A DNA stretch of 20,710 nt from Utricularia gibba (lineage: Eukaryota > Streptophyta > Magnoliopsida > Lamiales > Lentibulariaceae): contig NEEC01000443.1 in NCBI GenBank assembly GCA_002189035.1, positions 1 through 20,710 on the forward strand, in the 5' to 3' direction. Below, one piece after another: positions 10,708 to 20,565 of this stretch. The position numbers and the translations under genes are program-made. Under the pieces are notes generated by a model. That model was not told where the DNA came from. It ran no database searches and worked only from the letters and a program-made list of their open reading frames with translations. Every line of letters begins with the position of its first letter. The first letter of the stretch is position 1.

Positions 10708-13460
10708 AAGCTTTTCCTTGAGAAACCATGTAGGCAGCCAATTAAAAACCCAACGTTAAGAAATGCATCAAGTTTTTTGCCGAGCACAAATGACTATGGG
10801 CCCGAGCTCGACTCGACCTCCTTCTCGATACCGTTGCCCCACGAGAGCGCCTCCTCAGATATAAAGCATGCGGTTGAGAAAACCATTTTGGGTGCTCATG
10901 ACATCCTAACTTCAATAAGTGCATCACGATTTTCGTCGAGTAGGACCCGATGTGGCAACCTTGGGTCAGAACGAAGTTCACAACGACATCACCCGCCCAA
11001 AAACGACAAGCTTTTCCTTGAGAAACCATGTAGGCAGCCAATTAAAACCAACGTTAAGAAATGCATCAAGTTTTTTGCCGAGCTACAAATGACTATGGGC
11101 CCGAGCTCGACTCGACCTCCTTCTCGATACCGTTGCCCCACGAGAGCCTCCTCAGATATAAAGCATGCGGTTGAGAAAACCATTTTGGGTGCTCATGACA
11201 TCCTAACTTCAATAAGTGCATCACGATTTTCGTCGAGTAGGACCCGATGTGGCAAAGGAGTCAGACCGAACCTTGGGTCAGAACGAAGTTCACAACGACA
11301 TCACCCGCCCAAAAACGACAAGCTTTTCCTTGAAAACCATGTAGGCAGCCAATTAAAACCCAACGTTAAGAAATGCATCAAGTTTTTTGCCGAGCTACAA
11401 ATGACTATGGGCCCGAGCTCGACTCGACCTCCTTCTCGATACCGTTGCCCCACGAGAGCGCCTCCTCAGATATAAAGCATGCGGTTGAGAAAACCATTTT
11501 GGGTGCTCATGACATCCTAACTTCAATAAGTGCCACGATTTTCGTCGAGTAGGACCCGATGTGGCAAAGGAAACCTTGGGTCAGAACGAAGTTCACAACG
11601 ACATCACCCGCCCAAAAACGACAAGCTTTTCCTTGAGAAACCATGTAGGCAGCCAATTAAAACCCAACGTTAAGAAATGCATCAAGTTTTTTGCCGAGCC
11701 ACAAATGACTATGGGCCCGAGCTCGACTCGACCTCCTTCTCGATACCGTTGCCCCACGAGAGCGCCTCCTCAATATAAAGCATGCGGTTGAGAAAACCAT
11801 TTTGGGTGCTTATGACATCCTAACTTCAATAAGTGCATCACGATTTTCGTCGAGTAGGACCCGATGTGGCAAAGGAGTCAGACCGAACCTTGGGTCAGAA
11901 CGAAGTTCACAACGACATCACCCGCCCAAAAACGACAAGCTTTTCCTTGAGAAACCATGTAGGCAGCCAATTAAAACCCAACGTTAAGAAATGCATCAAG
12001 TTTTTTGCCGAGCTACAAATGACTATGGGCCCGAGCTCGACTCGACCTCCTTCTCGATACCGTTGCCCCACGAGAGCGCCTCCTCAGATATAAAGCATGC
12101 GGTTGAGAAAACCATTTTGGGTGCTTATGACATCCTAACTTCAATAAGTGCATCACGATTTTCGTCGAGTAGGACCCGATGTAACCTTGGGTCAGAACGA
12201 AGTTCACAACGACATCACCCGCCCAAAAACGACAAGCTTTTCCTTGAGAAACCATGTAGGCAGCCAATTAAAACCCAACGTTAAGAAATGCATCAAGTTT
12301 TTTGCCGAGCACAAATGACTATGGGCCCGAGCTCGACTCGACCTCCTCTCGATACCGTTGCCCCACGAGAGCGCCTTATCAAATATAAAGCATGCGGTTG
12401 AGAAAACCATTTTGGGTGCTCATGACATCCTAACTTCAATAAGTGCATCACGATTTTCGTCGAGTAGGACCCGATGTGGCAAAGGAGTCAGACCGAACCT
12501 TGGGTCAGAACGAAGTTCACAACGACATCACCGCCCAAAAACGACAAGCTTTTCCTTGAGAAACCATGTAGGCAGCCAATTAAAACCCAACGTTAAGAAA
12601 TGCATCAAGTTTTTTGCCGAGCTACAAATGACTATGGGCCCGAGCTCGACTCGACCTCCTTCTCGATACCGTTGCCCCACGAGAGCGCCTCCTCAGATAT
12701 AAAGCATGCGGTTGAGAAAACCATTTTGGGTGCTTATGATCCTAACTTCAATAAGTGCATCACGATTTTCGTCGAGTAGGACCCGATGTGGCAACCTTGG
12801 GTCAGAACGAAGTTCACAACGACATCACCCGCCCAAAAACGACAAGCTTTTCCTTGAGAAACCATGTAGGCAGCCAATTAAAACCCAACGTTAAGAAATG
12901 CATCAAGTTTTTTGCCGAGCACAAATGACTATGGGCCCGAGCTCGACTCGACCTCCTTCTCGATACCGTTGCCCCACGAGAGCGCCTCCTCAGATATAAA
13001 GCATGCGGTTGAGAAAACCATTTTGGGTGCTATGACATCCTAACTTCAATAAGTGCATCACGATTTTCGTCGAGTAGGACCCGATGTGGCAAAGGAGTCA
13101 GACCGAACCTTGGGTCAGAACGAAGTTCACAACGACATCACCCGCCCAAAAACGACAAGCTTTTCCTTGAGAAACCATGTAGGCAGCCAATTAAAACCCA
13201 ACGTTAAGAAATGCATCAAGTTTTTTGCCGAGCCACAAATGACTATGGGCCCGAGCTCGACTCGACCTCCTTCTCGATACCGTTGCCCCACGAGAGCGCC
13301 TCCTCAATATAAAGCATGCGGTTGAGAAAACCATTTTGGGTGCTCATGACATCCTAACTTCAATAAGTGCAGCACGATTTTCGTCGAGTAGGACCCGATG
13401 TGGCAAAGGAACCTTGGGTCAGAACGAAGTTCACAACGACATCACCCGCCCAAAAACGAC
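10708..13460 (+). repeat. Units 36-44: second perfectly alternating block
   Basis: Junctions again read D-F-D-F-D-F-D-F-D (lengths 300, 312, 303, 314, 297, 312, 298, 313, 304). The short alleles are GGCAACC (units 36, 42), GGCAAAGGAAACC (38), AACC directly after GATGT (40) and GGCAAAGGAACC (44). Unit 42 has CTTATGATCC with ACA lost. The longest chance reading frame of the window (10777-11475) lies here because single-base losses happen to keep frames joined; it is not a gene. Confidence 0.75.
12234..12545 (+). repeat. Unit 41: TTATC-subfamily unit
   Basis: TTATCAAATAT lies at 12376-12386 with CCTCTCG and GCTCATGAC. Unlike units 13 and 19 it has GCACAAATG and GTGCATCACG, so it is a recombinant or partly converted member of the subfamily. 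The junction is full length. Confidence 0.7.
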
Positions 13461-15287
13461 AAGCTTTTCCTTGAGAAACCATGTAGGCAGCCAATTAAAA
13501 CCCAACGTTAAGAAATGCATCAAGTTTTTTGCCGAGCTACAAATGACTATGGGCCCGAGCTCGACTCGCTCGATACCGTTGCCCACGAGAGCGCCTCCTC
13601 AGATATAAAGCATGCGGTTGAGAAAACCATTTTGGGTGCTTATGACATCCTAACTTCAATAAGTGCATCACGATTTTCGTCGAGTAGGACCCGATGTGGC
13701 AAAGGAGTCAGACCGAACCTTGGGTCAGAACGAAGTTCACAACGACATCACCCGCCCAAAAACGACAAGCTTTTCCTTGAGAAACCATGTAGGCAGCCAA
13801 TTAAAACCCAACGTTAAGAAATGCATCAAGTTTTTTGCCGAGCCACAAATGACTATGGGCCCGAGCTCGACTCGACCTCCTTCTCGATACCGTTGCCCCA
13901 CGAGAGCGCCTCCTCAGATATAAAGCATGCGGTTGAGAAAACCATTTTGGGTGCTCATGACATCCTAACTTCAATAAGTGCATCACGATTTTCGTCGAGT
14001 AGGACCCGATGTGGCAAAGGAGTCAGACCGAACCTTGGGTCAGAACGAAGTTCACAACGACATCCCGCCAAAAACGACAAGCTTTTCCTTGAGAAACCAT
14101 GTAGGCAGCCAATTAAAACCCAACGTTAAGAAATGCATCAAGTTTTTTGCCGAGCACAAATGACTATGGCCCGAGCTCGACTCGACCTCCTTCTCGATAC
14201 CGTTGCCCCACGAGAGCGCCTCCTCAGATATAAAGCATGCGGTTGAGAAAACCATTTTGGGTGCTTATGACATCCTAACTTCAATAAGTGCATCACGATT
14301 TTCGTCGAGTAGGACCCGATGTACCTTGGGTCAGAACGAAGTTCACAACGACATCACCCGCCCAAAAACGACAAGCTTTTCCTTGAGAAACCATGTAGGC
14401 AGCCAATTAAAACCAACGTTAAAAATGCATCAAGTTTTTTGCCGAGCACAAATGACTATGGGCCCGAGCTCGACTCGACCTCCTCTCGATACCGTTGCCC
14501 CACGAGAGCGCCTCCTCAGATATAAAGCATGCGGTTGAGAAAACCATTTTGGGTGCTCATGACATCCTAACTTCAATAAGTGCAGCACGATTTTCGTCGA
14601 GTAGGACCCGTGGCAAAGGAGTCAGACCGAACCTTGGGTCAGAACGAAGTTCACAACGACATCACCGCCCAAAAACGACAAGCTTTTCCTTGAGAAACCA
14701 TGTAGGCAGCCAATTAAAACCCAACGTTAAGAAATGCATCAAGTTTTTTGCCGAGCACAAATGACTATGGGCCCGAGCTCGACTCGACCTCCTTCTCGAT
14801 ACCGTTGCCCCACGAGAGCGCCTCCTCAGATATAAAGCATGCGGTTGAGAAAACCATTTTGGGTGCTTATGACATCCTAACTTCAATAAGTGCATCACGA
14901 TTTTCGTCGAGTAGGACCCGATGTGGCAAAGGAGTCAGACCGAACCTTGGGTCAGAACGAAGTTCACAACGACATCACCCGCCCAAAAACGACAAGCTTT
15001 TCCTTGAGAAACCATGTAGGCAGCCAATTAAAACCCAACGTTAAGAAATGCATCAAGTTTTTTGCCGAGCCACAAATGACTATGGGCCCGAGCTCGACTC
15101 GACCTCCTTCTCGATACCGTTGCCCCACGAGAGCGCCTCCTCAGATATAAAGCATGCGGTTGAGAAAACCATTTTGGTGCTCATGACATCCTAACTTCAA
15201 TAAGTGCATCACGATTTTCGTCGAGTAGGACCCGATGTACCTTGGGTCAGAACGAAGTTCACAACGACATCACCGCCCAAAAACGAC
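13461..15287 (+). repeat. Units 45-50: mixed block
   Basis: Lengths are 306, 312, 294, 307, 314 and 294 bp, junctions F-F-D-F-F-D. Unit 45 lost about 10 bp in half A (GACTCGCTCGATACC). Units 47 and 50 share the most extreme short allele, where only ACC separates GATGT from TTGGG (19 bp lost, at about 14318-14325 and 15234-15241), here three units apart. Unit 48 has CCCGTGGC (GAT lost), the GTGCAGCACG variant and GTTAAAAATGC. Confidence 0.8.
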
Positions 15288-16815
15288 AAGCTTTTCCTTG
15301 AGAAACCATGTAGGCAGCCAATTAAAACCCAACGTTAAGAAATGCATCAAGTTTTTTGCCGAGCACAAATGACTATGGGCCCGAGCTCGACTCGACCTCC
15401 TTCTCGATACCGTTGCCCCACGAGAGCGCCTCCTCAGATATAAAGCATGCGGTTGAGAAAACCATTTTGGGTGCTTATGACATCCTAACTTCAATAAGTG
15501 CATCACGATTTCGTCGAGTAGGACCCGATGTGGCAAAAGGAAACCTTGGGTCAGAACGAAGTTCACAACGACATCACCCGCCCAAAAACGACAAGCTTTT
15601 CCTTGAGAAACCATGTAGGCAGCCAATTAAAACCCAACGTTAAGAAATGCATCAAGTTTTTTGCCGAGCCACAAATGACTATGGGCCCGAGCTCGACTCG
15701 ACCTCCTTCTCGATACCGTTGCCCCACGAGAGCGCCTCCTCAGATATAAAGCATGCGGTTGAGAAAACCATTTTGGGTGCTCATGACATCCTAACTTCAA
15801 TAAGTGCATCACGATTTTCGTCGAGTAGGACCCGATGTGGCAAAGGAGTCAGACCGAACCTTGGGTCAGAACGAAGTTCACAACGACATCACCCGCCCAA
15901 AAACGACAAGCTTTTCCTTGAGAAACCATGTAGGCAGCCAATTAAAACCCAACGTTAAGAAATGCATCAAGTTTTTGCCGAGCACAAATGACTATGGGCC
16001 CGAGCTCGACTCGACCTCCTTCTCGATACCGTTGCCCCACGAGAGCGCCTCCTCAGATATAAAGCATGCGGTTGAGAAAACCATTTTGGGTGCTCATGAC
16101 ATCCTAACTTCAATAAGTGCATCACGATTTTCGTCGAGTAGGACCCGATGTGGCAAAGGAGTCTTGGGTCAGAACGAAGTTCACAACGACATCACCGCCC
16201 AAAAACGACAAGCTTTTCCTTGAGAAACATGTAGGCAGCCAATTAAAACCCAACGTTAAGAAATGCATCAAGTTTTTTGCCGAGCACAAATGACTATGGG
16301 CCCGAGCTCGACTCGACCTCCTTCTCGATACCGTTGCCCACGAGACCTCAGATATAAAGCATGCGGTTGAGAAAACCATTTTGGGTGCATCCTAACTTCA
16401 ATAAGTGCATCACGATTTTCGTCGAGTAGGACCCGATGTGGCAAAGGAGTCAGACCGAACCTTGGGTCAGAACGAAGTTCACAACGACATCACCCGCCCA
16501 AAAACGACAAGCTTTTCCTTGAGAAACCATGTAGGCAGCCAATTTAAACCCAACGTTAAGAAATGCATCAAGTTTTTTGCCGAGCTACAAATGACTATGG
16601 GCCGAGCTCGACTCGACCATCGATACCGTTGCCCCACGAGAGCGCCTCCTCAGATATAAAGCATGCGGTTGAGAAAACCATTTTGGGTGCTTCATGACAT
16701 CCTAACTTCAATAAGTGCATCACGATTTTCGTCGAGTAGGACCCGATGTGGCAAAGGAGTCAGGAACCTTGGGTCAGAACGAAGTTCACAACGACATCAC
16801 CCGCCCAAAAACGAC
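15288..16815 (+). repeat. Units 51-55: short/full block ending in scarred units
   Basis: Lengths are 305, 315, 302, 299 and 307 bp. Unit 51 has GGCAAAAGGAAACC and unit 53 a different loss (GGAGTCTTGGG). Unit 54 (from 16210) keeps a full junction but has CACGAGACCTCAG and GGGTGCATCC, two losses of several bases each. Unit 55 (from 16509) has CGACCATCGATACC, AATTTAAACC, CTTCATGAC and a 3-bp junction loss (GTCAGGAACC). These scarred units sit directly before the uniform block that starts at 16816. Confidence 0.75.
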
Positions 16816-17135
16816 AAGCTTTTCCTTGAGAAACCATGTAGGCAGCCAATTAAAACCCAACGTTAAAAATGCATCAAGTTTTTTGCCGAGCTACAAATGA
16901 CTATGGGCCCGAGCTCGACTCGACCTCCTTCTCGATACCGTTGCCCCACGAGAGCGCCTCCTCAGATATAAAGCATGCGGTTGAGAAAATTTTGGGTGCT
17001 TATGACATCCTAACTTCAATAAGTGCATCACGATTTCGTCGAGTAGGACCCGATGTGGCAAAGGAGTCAGACCGAACCTTGGGTCAGAACGAAGTTCACA
17101 ACGACATCACCCGCCCAAAAACGACAAGCTTTTCC

Positions 17136-17290
17136 TTGAGAAACCATGTAGGCAGCCAATTAAAACCCAACGTTAAGAAATGCATCAAGTTTTTTGCCGA
17201 GCACAAATGACTATGGGCCCGAGCTCGACTCGACCTCCTTCTCGATACCGTTGCCCCACGAGAGCGCCTCCTCAGATATAAAGCATGCGG
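17136..17290 (+). repeat. Half-unit A (~155 bp) of the reference unit
   Basis: This half begins TTGAGAAACCATGTAGGC. Its first 66 bp align to the first 67 bp of half B with 48 identities over 66 columns and one single-base gap. Shared landmarks in order are TTGAGAAA, CCAT, GG, CC, AAC, AA, TGCATCA, TTTT and CGAG. The GC-rich remainder keeps a weaker match to half B, with landmarks GAG, GAC, CGA, CCT, GTT, ACGA and CC in order. I infer that the present unit arose by duplication of an element of about 155 bp followed by divergence. The arms are too divergent to be a recent duplication. Confidence 0.85.
17146..17195 (+). repeat. Most conserved segment of the unit (offsets 21-70)
   Basis: This stretch runs from ATGTAGGCAGCC through AACGTT and ATGCAT to the T6 run. 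By eye it is the least variable part of the unit. Exceptions are mainly one-base changes in C or A/T runs, such as AAAACCAACG in units 1, 12, 13, 37 and 48, plus small losses in units 29, 48, 56 and 65 just after AACGTT. None of the large deletions seen elsewhere falls here. Purifying selection for a DNA-binding or nucleosome function, or simply recent homogenisation, could explain it; the sequence alone cannot say which. Confidence 0.55.
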
Positions 17291-17353
17291 TTGAGAAAAC
17301 CATTTTGGGTGCTTATGACATCCTAACTTCAATAAGTGCATCACGATTTTCGT
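17289..17353. other. Cluster of three short dyads in half B
   Basis: Three short inverted repeats lie within 65 bp: GGTTGAGAAAACC (17289-17301, stem GGTT/AACC), ACTTCAATAAGT (17326-17337, stem ACTT/AAGT) and ACGATTTTCGT (17343-17353, stem ACGA/TCGT). They recur in most units. Stems of 4 bp are weak and can arise by chance. No terminator or RNA function is implied. Confidence 0.35.
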
Positions 17354-17370
17354 CGAGTAGGACCCGATGT

Positions 17371-17392
17371 GGCAAAGGAGTCAGACCGAACC
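17371..17392 (+). repeat. Deletion-prone segment of half B (full-length allele)
   Basis: In full (F) units 22 bp lie here between GATGT and TTGGG, beginning GGCAAAGGAG and ending CCGAACC. In 24 of the 67 complete units 8-19 bp are missing. Examples are GGCAAAGGAACC (units 3, 5, 44), GGCAAAGAACC (22, 24), GGCAACC (15, 16, 36, 42), GGCACC (31, 33), AACC (40) and ACC (47, 50). Units 13, 19 and 55 lost only a few bases. Several losses have end points in short shared dinucleotides (GA or AA), which fits slippage or microhomology-mediated loss, but consensus error in this segment cannot be excluded. Confidence 0.85.
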
Positions 17393-17407
17393 TTGGGTCA
17401 GAACGAA
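17380..17407 (+). repeat. 11-bp imperfect direct repeat inside half B
   Basis: GTCAGACCGAA at 17380-17390 and GTCAGAACGAA at 17397-17407 differ at one base and are 17 bp apart. Most short (D) units with losses of 10 bp or more lack all or nearly all of the first copy and keep the second. A clean recombination between the two copies would remove 17 bp including CCTTGG, yet D units keep CCTTGG, so the observed losses are not simple deletions between these two repeats. Confidence 0.6.
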
Positions 17408-20255
17408 GTTCACAACGACATCACCCGCCCAAAAACGACAAGCTTTTCCTTGAGAAACCATGTAGGCAGCCAATTAAAACCCAACGTTAAGAAATGCATC
17501 AAGTTTTTTGCCGAGCCACAAATGACTATGGGCCCGAGCTCGACTCGACCTCCTGCTCGATACCGTTGCCCCACGAGAGCGCCTCCTCAGATATAAAGCA
17601 TGCGGTTGAGAAAACCATTTTGGGTGCTATGACATCCTAACTTCAATAAGTGCATCACGATTTTCGTCGAGTAGGACCCGATGTGGCAAAGGAGTCAGAC
17701 CGAACCTTGGGTCAGAACGAAGTTCACAACGACATCACCCGCCCAAAAACGACAAGCTTTTCCTTGAGAAACCATGTAGGCAGCCAATTAAAACCCAACG
17801 TTAAGAAATGCATCAAGTTTTTTGCGAGCTACAAATGACTATGGGCCCGAGCTCGACTCGACCTCCTTCTCGATACCGTTGCCCCACGAGAGCGCCTCCT
17901 CAGATATAAAGCATGCGGTTGAGAAAACCATTTTGGTGCTTATGACATCCTAACTTCAATAAGTGCATCACGATTTTCGTCGAGTAGGACCCGATGTGGC
18001 AAAGGAGTCAGACCGAACCTTGGGTCAGAACGAAGTTCACAACGACATCACCCGCCCAAAAACGACAAGCTTTTCCTGAGAAACCATGTAGGCAGCCAAT
18101 TAAAACCCAACGTTAAGAAATGCATCAAGTTTTTTGCCGAGCCACAAATGACTATGGGCCCGAGCTCGACTCGACCTCCTTCTCGATACCGTTGCCCCAC
18201 GAGAGCGCCTCCTCAGATATAAAGCATGCGGTTGAGAAAACCATTTTGGGTGCTCATGACATCCTAACTTCAATAAGTGCATCACGATTTTCGTCGAGTA
18301 GGACCCGATGTGGCAAAGGAGTCAGACCGAACCTTGGGTCAGAACGAAGTTCACAACGACATCACCGCCCAAAAACGACAAGCTTTTCCTTGAGAAACCA
18401 TGTAGGCAGCCAATTAAAACCCAACGTTAAGAAATGCATCAAGTTTTTTGCCGAGCTACAAATGACTATGGGCCCGAGCTCGACTCGACCTCCTTCTCGA
18501 TACCGTTGCCCCACGAGAGCGCCTCCTCAGATATAAAGCATGCGGTTGAGAAAACCATTTTGGGTGCTTATGACATCCTAACTTCAATAAGTGCATCACG
18601 ATTTTCGTCGAGTAGGACCCGATGTGGCAAAGGAGTCAGACCGAACCTTGGGTCAGAACGAAGTTCACAACGACATCACCCGCCAAAAACGACAAGCTTT
18701 TCCTTGAGAAACCATGTAGGCAGCCAATTAAAACCCAACGTTAAGAAATGCATCAAGTTTTTTGCCGAGCACAAATGACTATGGGCCCGAGCTCGACTCG
18801 ACCTCCTTCTCGATACCGTTGCCCCACGAGAGCGCCTCCTCAGATATAAAGCATGCGGTTGAGAAAACCATTTTGGGTGCTCATGACATCCTAACTTCAA
18901 TAAGTGCATCACGATTTTCGTCGAGTAGGACCCGATGTGGCAAAGAGTCAGACCGAACCTTGGGTCAGAACGAAGTTCACAACGACATCACCCGCCCAAA
19001 AACGACAAGCTTTTCCTTGAGAAACCATGTAGGCAGCCAATTAAAACCCAACGTTAAGAAATGCATCAAGTTTTTTTGCCGAGCTACAAATGACTATGGG
19101 CCCGAGCTCGACTCGACCTCCTCTCGATACCGTTGCCCACGAGAGCGCCTCCTCAGATATAAAGCATGCGGTTGAGAAAACCATTTTGGGTGCTATGACA
19201 TCCTAACTTCAATAAGTGCATCACGATTTTCGTCGAGTAGGACCCGATGTGGCAAAGGAGTCAGACCGAACCTTGGGTCAGAACGAAGTTCACAACGACA
19301 TCACCCGCCCAAAAACGACAAGCTTTCCTTGAGAAACCATGTAGGCAGCCAATTAAAACCCAACGTTAAGAAATGCATCAAGTTTTTTGCCGAGCCACAA
19401 ATGACTATGGGCCGAGCTCGACTCGACCTCCTTCTCGATACCGTTGCCCCACGAGAGCGCCTCCTCAGATATAAAGCATGCGGTTGAGAAAACCATTTTG
19501 GTGCTCATGACATCCTAACTTCAATAAGTGCAGCACGATTTTCGTCGAGTAGGACCCGATGTGGCAAAGGAGTCAGACCGAACCTTGGGTCAGAACGAAG
19601 TTCACAACGACATCACCGCCCAAAAACGACAAGCTTTTCCTTGAGAAACCATGTAGGCAGCCAATTAAAACCCAACGTTAAAATGCATCAAGTTTTTTCG
19701 AGCTACAAATGACTATGGGCCCGAGCTCGACTCGACCTCCTTCTCGATACCGTTGCCCCACGAGAGCGCCTCCTCAGATATAAAGCATGCGGTTGAGAAA
19801 ACCATTTTGGGTGCTTATGACATCCTAACTTCAATAAGTGCATCACGATTTCGTCGAGTAGGACCCGATGTGGCAAAGGAGTCAGACCGAACCTTGGGTC
19901 AGAACGAAGTTCACAACGACATCACCCGCCCAAAAACGACAAGCTTTTCCTTGAGAAACCATGTAGGCAGCCAATTAAAACCCAACGTTAAGAAATGCAT
20001 CAAGTTTTTTGCCGAGCTACAAATGACTATGGGCCCGAGCTCGACTCGACCTCCTTCTCGATACCGTTGCCCCACGAGAGCGCCTCCTCAGATATAAAGC
20101 ATGCGGTTGAGAAAACCATTTTGGGTGCTTATGACATCCTAACTTCAATAAGTGCATCACGATTTTCGTCGAGTAGGACCCGATGTGGCAAAGGAGTCAG
20201 ACCGAACCTTGGGTCAGAACGAAGTTCACAACGACATCACCCGCCCAAAAACGAC

Positions 20256-20565
20256 AAGCTTTTCCTTGAGAAACCATGTAGGCAGCCAATTAAAACCCAA
20301 CGTTAAGAAATGCATCAAGTTTTTTGCCGAGCCACAAATGACTATGGGCCCGAGCTCGACTCGACCCCTTCTCGATACCGTTGCCCCACGAGAGCGCCTT
20401 ATCAAATATAAAGCATGCGGTTGAGAAAACCATTTTGGGTGCTCATGACATCCTAACTTCAATAAGTGCACATTTCGTCGAGTAGGACCCGATGTGGCAA
20501 AAGGAGTCAGACCGAACCTTGGGTCAGAACGAAGTTCACAACGACATCACCCGCCCAAAAACGAC
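20256..20565 (+). repeat. Unit 67: TTATC-subfamily unit
   Basis: TTATCAAATAT lies at 20399-20409 with CCACAAATG, GCTCATGAC and the half-A form CGACCCCTTCTCG, which it shares with unit 22. The GTGCATCACG site is damaged (GTGCACATTTCG), so its ATC/AGC state cannot be read. Confidence 0.7.

Larger units (their letters stand above)
17126..17439 (+). repeat. Reference full-length satellite unit (unit 57, 314 bp)
   Basis: I use this copy as the practical consensus because it has no deletion relative to the majority. I counted 66 G and 84 C in 314 bp, about 48% GC. In order it shows a HindIII site; an AT-rich block (offsets 21-70) with AACGTT, ATGCAT and a T6 run; a GC-rich block (about 71-155) with GGGCCC and GAGCTC; TATAAAG and GCATGC; a second AT-rich block (about 165-225); and a tail (226-314) with the deletion-prone segment and CCCAAAAACGAC. 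Its length is not a multiple of three, so every reading frame shifts from one copy to the next, which argues against a coding repeat such as a repetitive protein. Confidence 0.95.
17291..17449 (+). repeat. Half-unit B (~159 bp) of the reference unit
   Basis: This half begins TTGAGAAAACCATTTTGGG, 155 bp after half A, and runs to the next half A, crossing the HindIII site at 17440. It carries most of the informative variation in the array: GCTCATGAC, GCTTATGAC or GCTATGAC; GTGCATCACG or GTGCAGCACG; and the deletion-prone segment at 17371-17392. It is homologous to half A across its whole length, most strongly in the first 67 bp. Confidence 0.85.
16816..20565 (+). repeat. Units 56-67: uniform block of full-length units
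   Basis: Twelve consecutive units measure 310, 314, 314, 313, 313, 314, 313, 313, 311, 310, 315 and 310 bp, and all keep the full or nearly full junction; none belongs to the short class. Remaining changes are mostly one or a few bases, such as GAGAAAATTTTGGG in unit 56, CCTGCTCG in 58, a T7 run and GCCCACGAG in 63, AAGCTTTCC in 64 and TTTTTTCGAG in 65. This is either a more recently homogenised part of the array or a better-resolved part of the assembly. Confidence 0.8.

Noticed and set aside
10777-11475. Longest open reading frame (232 codons), and dozens of other 60-140 codon frames on both strands
   Set aside because: They are translations of the same satellite unit in shifting frames. 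Their ends follow random single-base losses, the unit length is not a multiple of three, and no domain, codon bias or consistent start context is visible. They should not be annotated as hypothetical proteins.
17277-17283. TATAAAG motif present in nearly every unit, resembling a TATA box
   Set aside because: It is a fixed part of the repeat with no gene downstream. Satellite transcription is possible but nothing here supports a promoter.
17226-17360. Long-range inverted match ACTCGAC (half A) with GTCGAGT (half B)
   Set aside because: Only 7 bp over about 125 bp of separation and built from the common TCGA motif; compatible with chance.
17345-17365. Possible CENP-B box around TTTTCGTCGAGTAGG
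   Set aside because: The pattern TTCGNNNNANNCGGG needs an A and a CGGG at fixed spacing, and neither is present on either strand.
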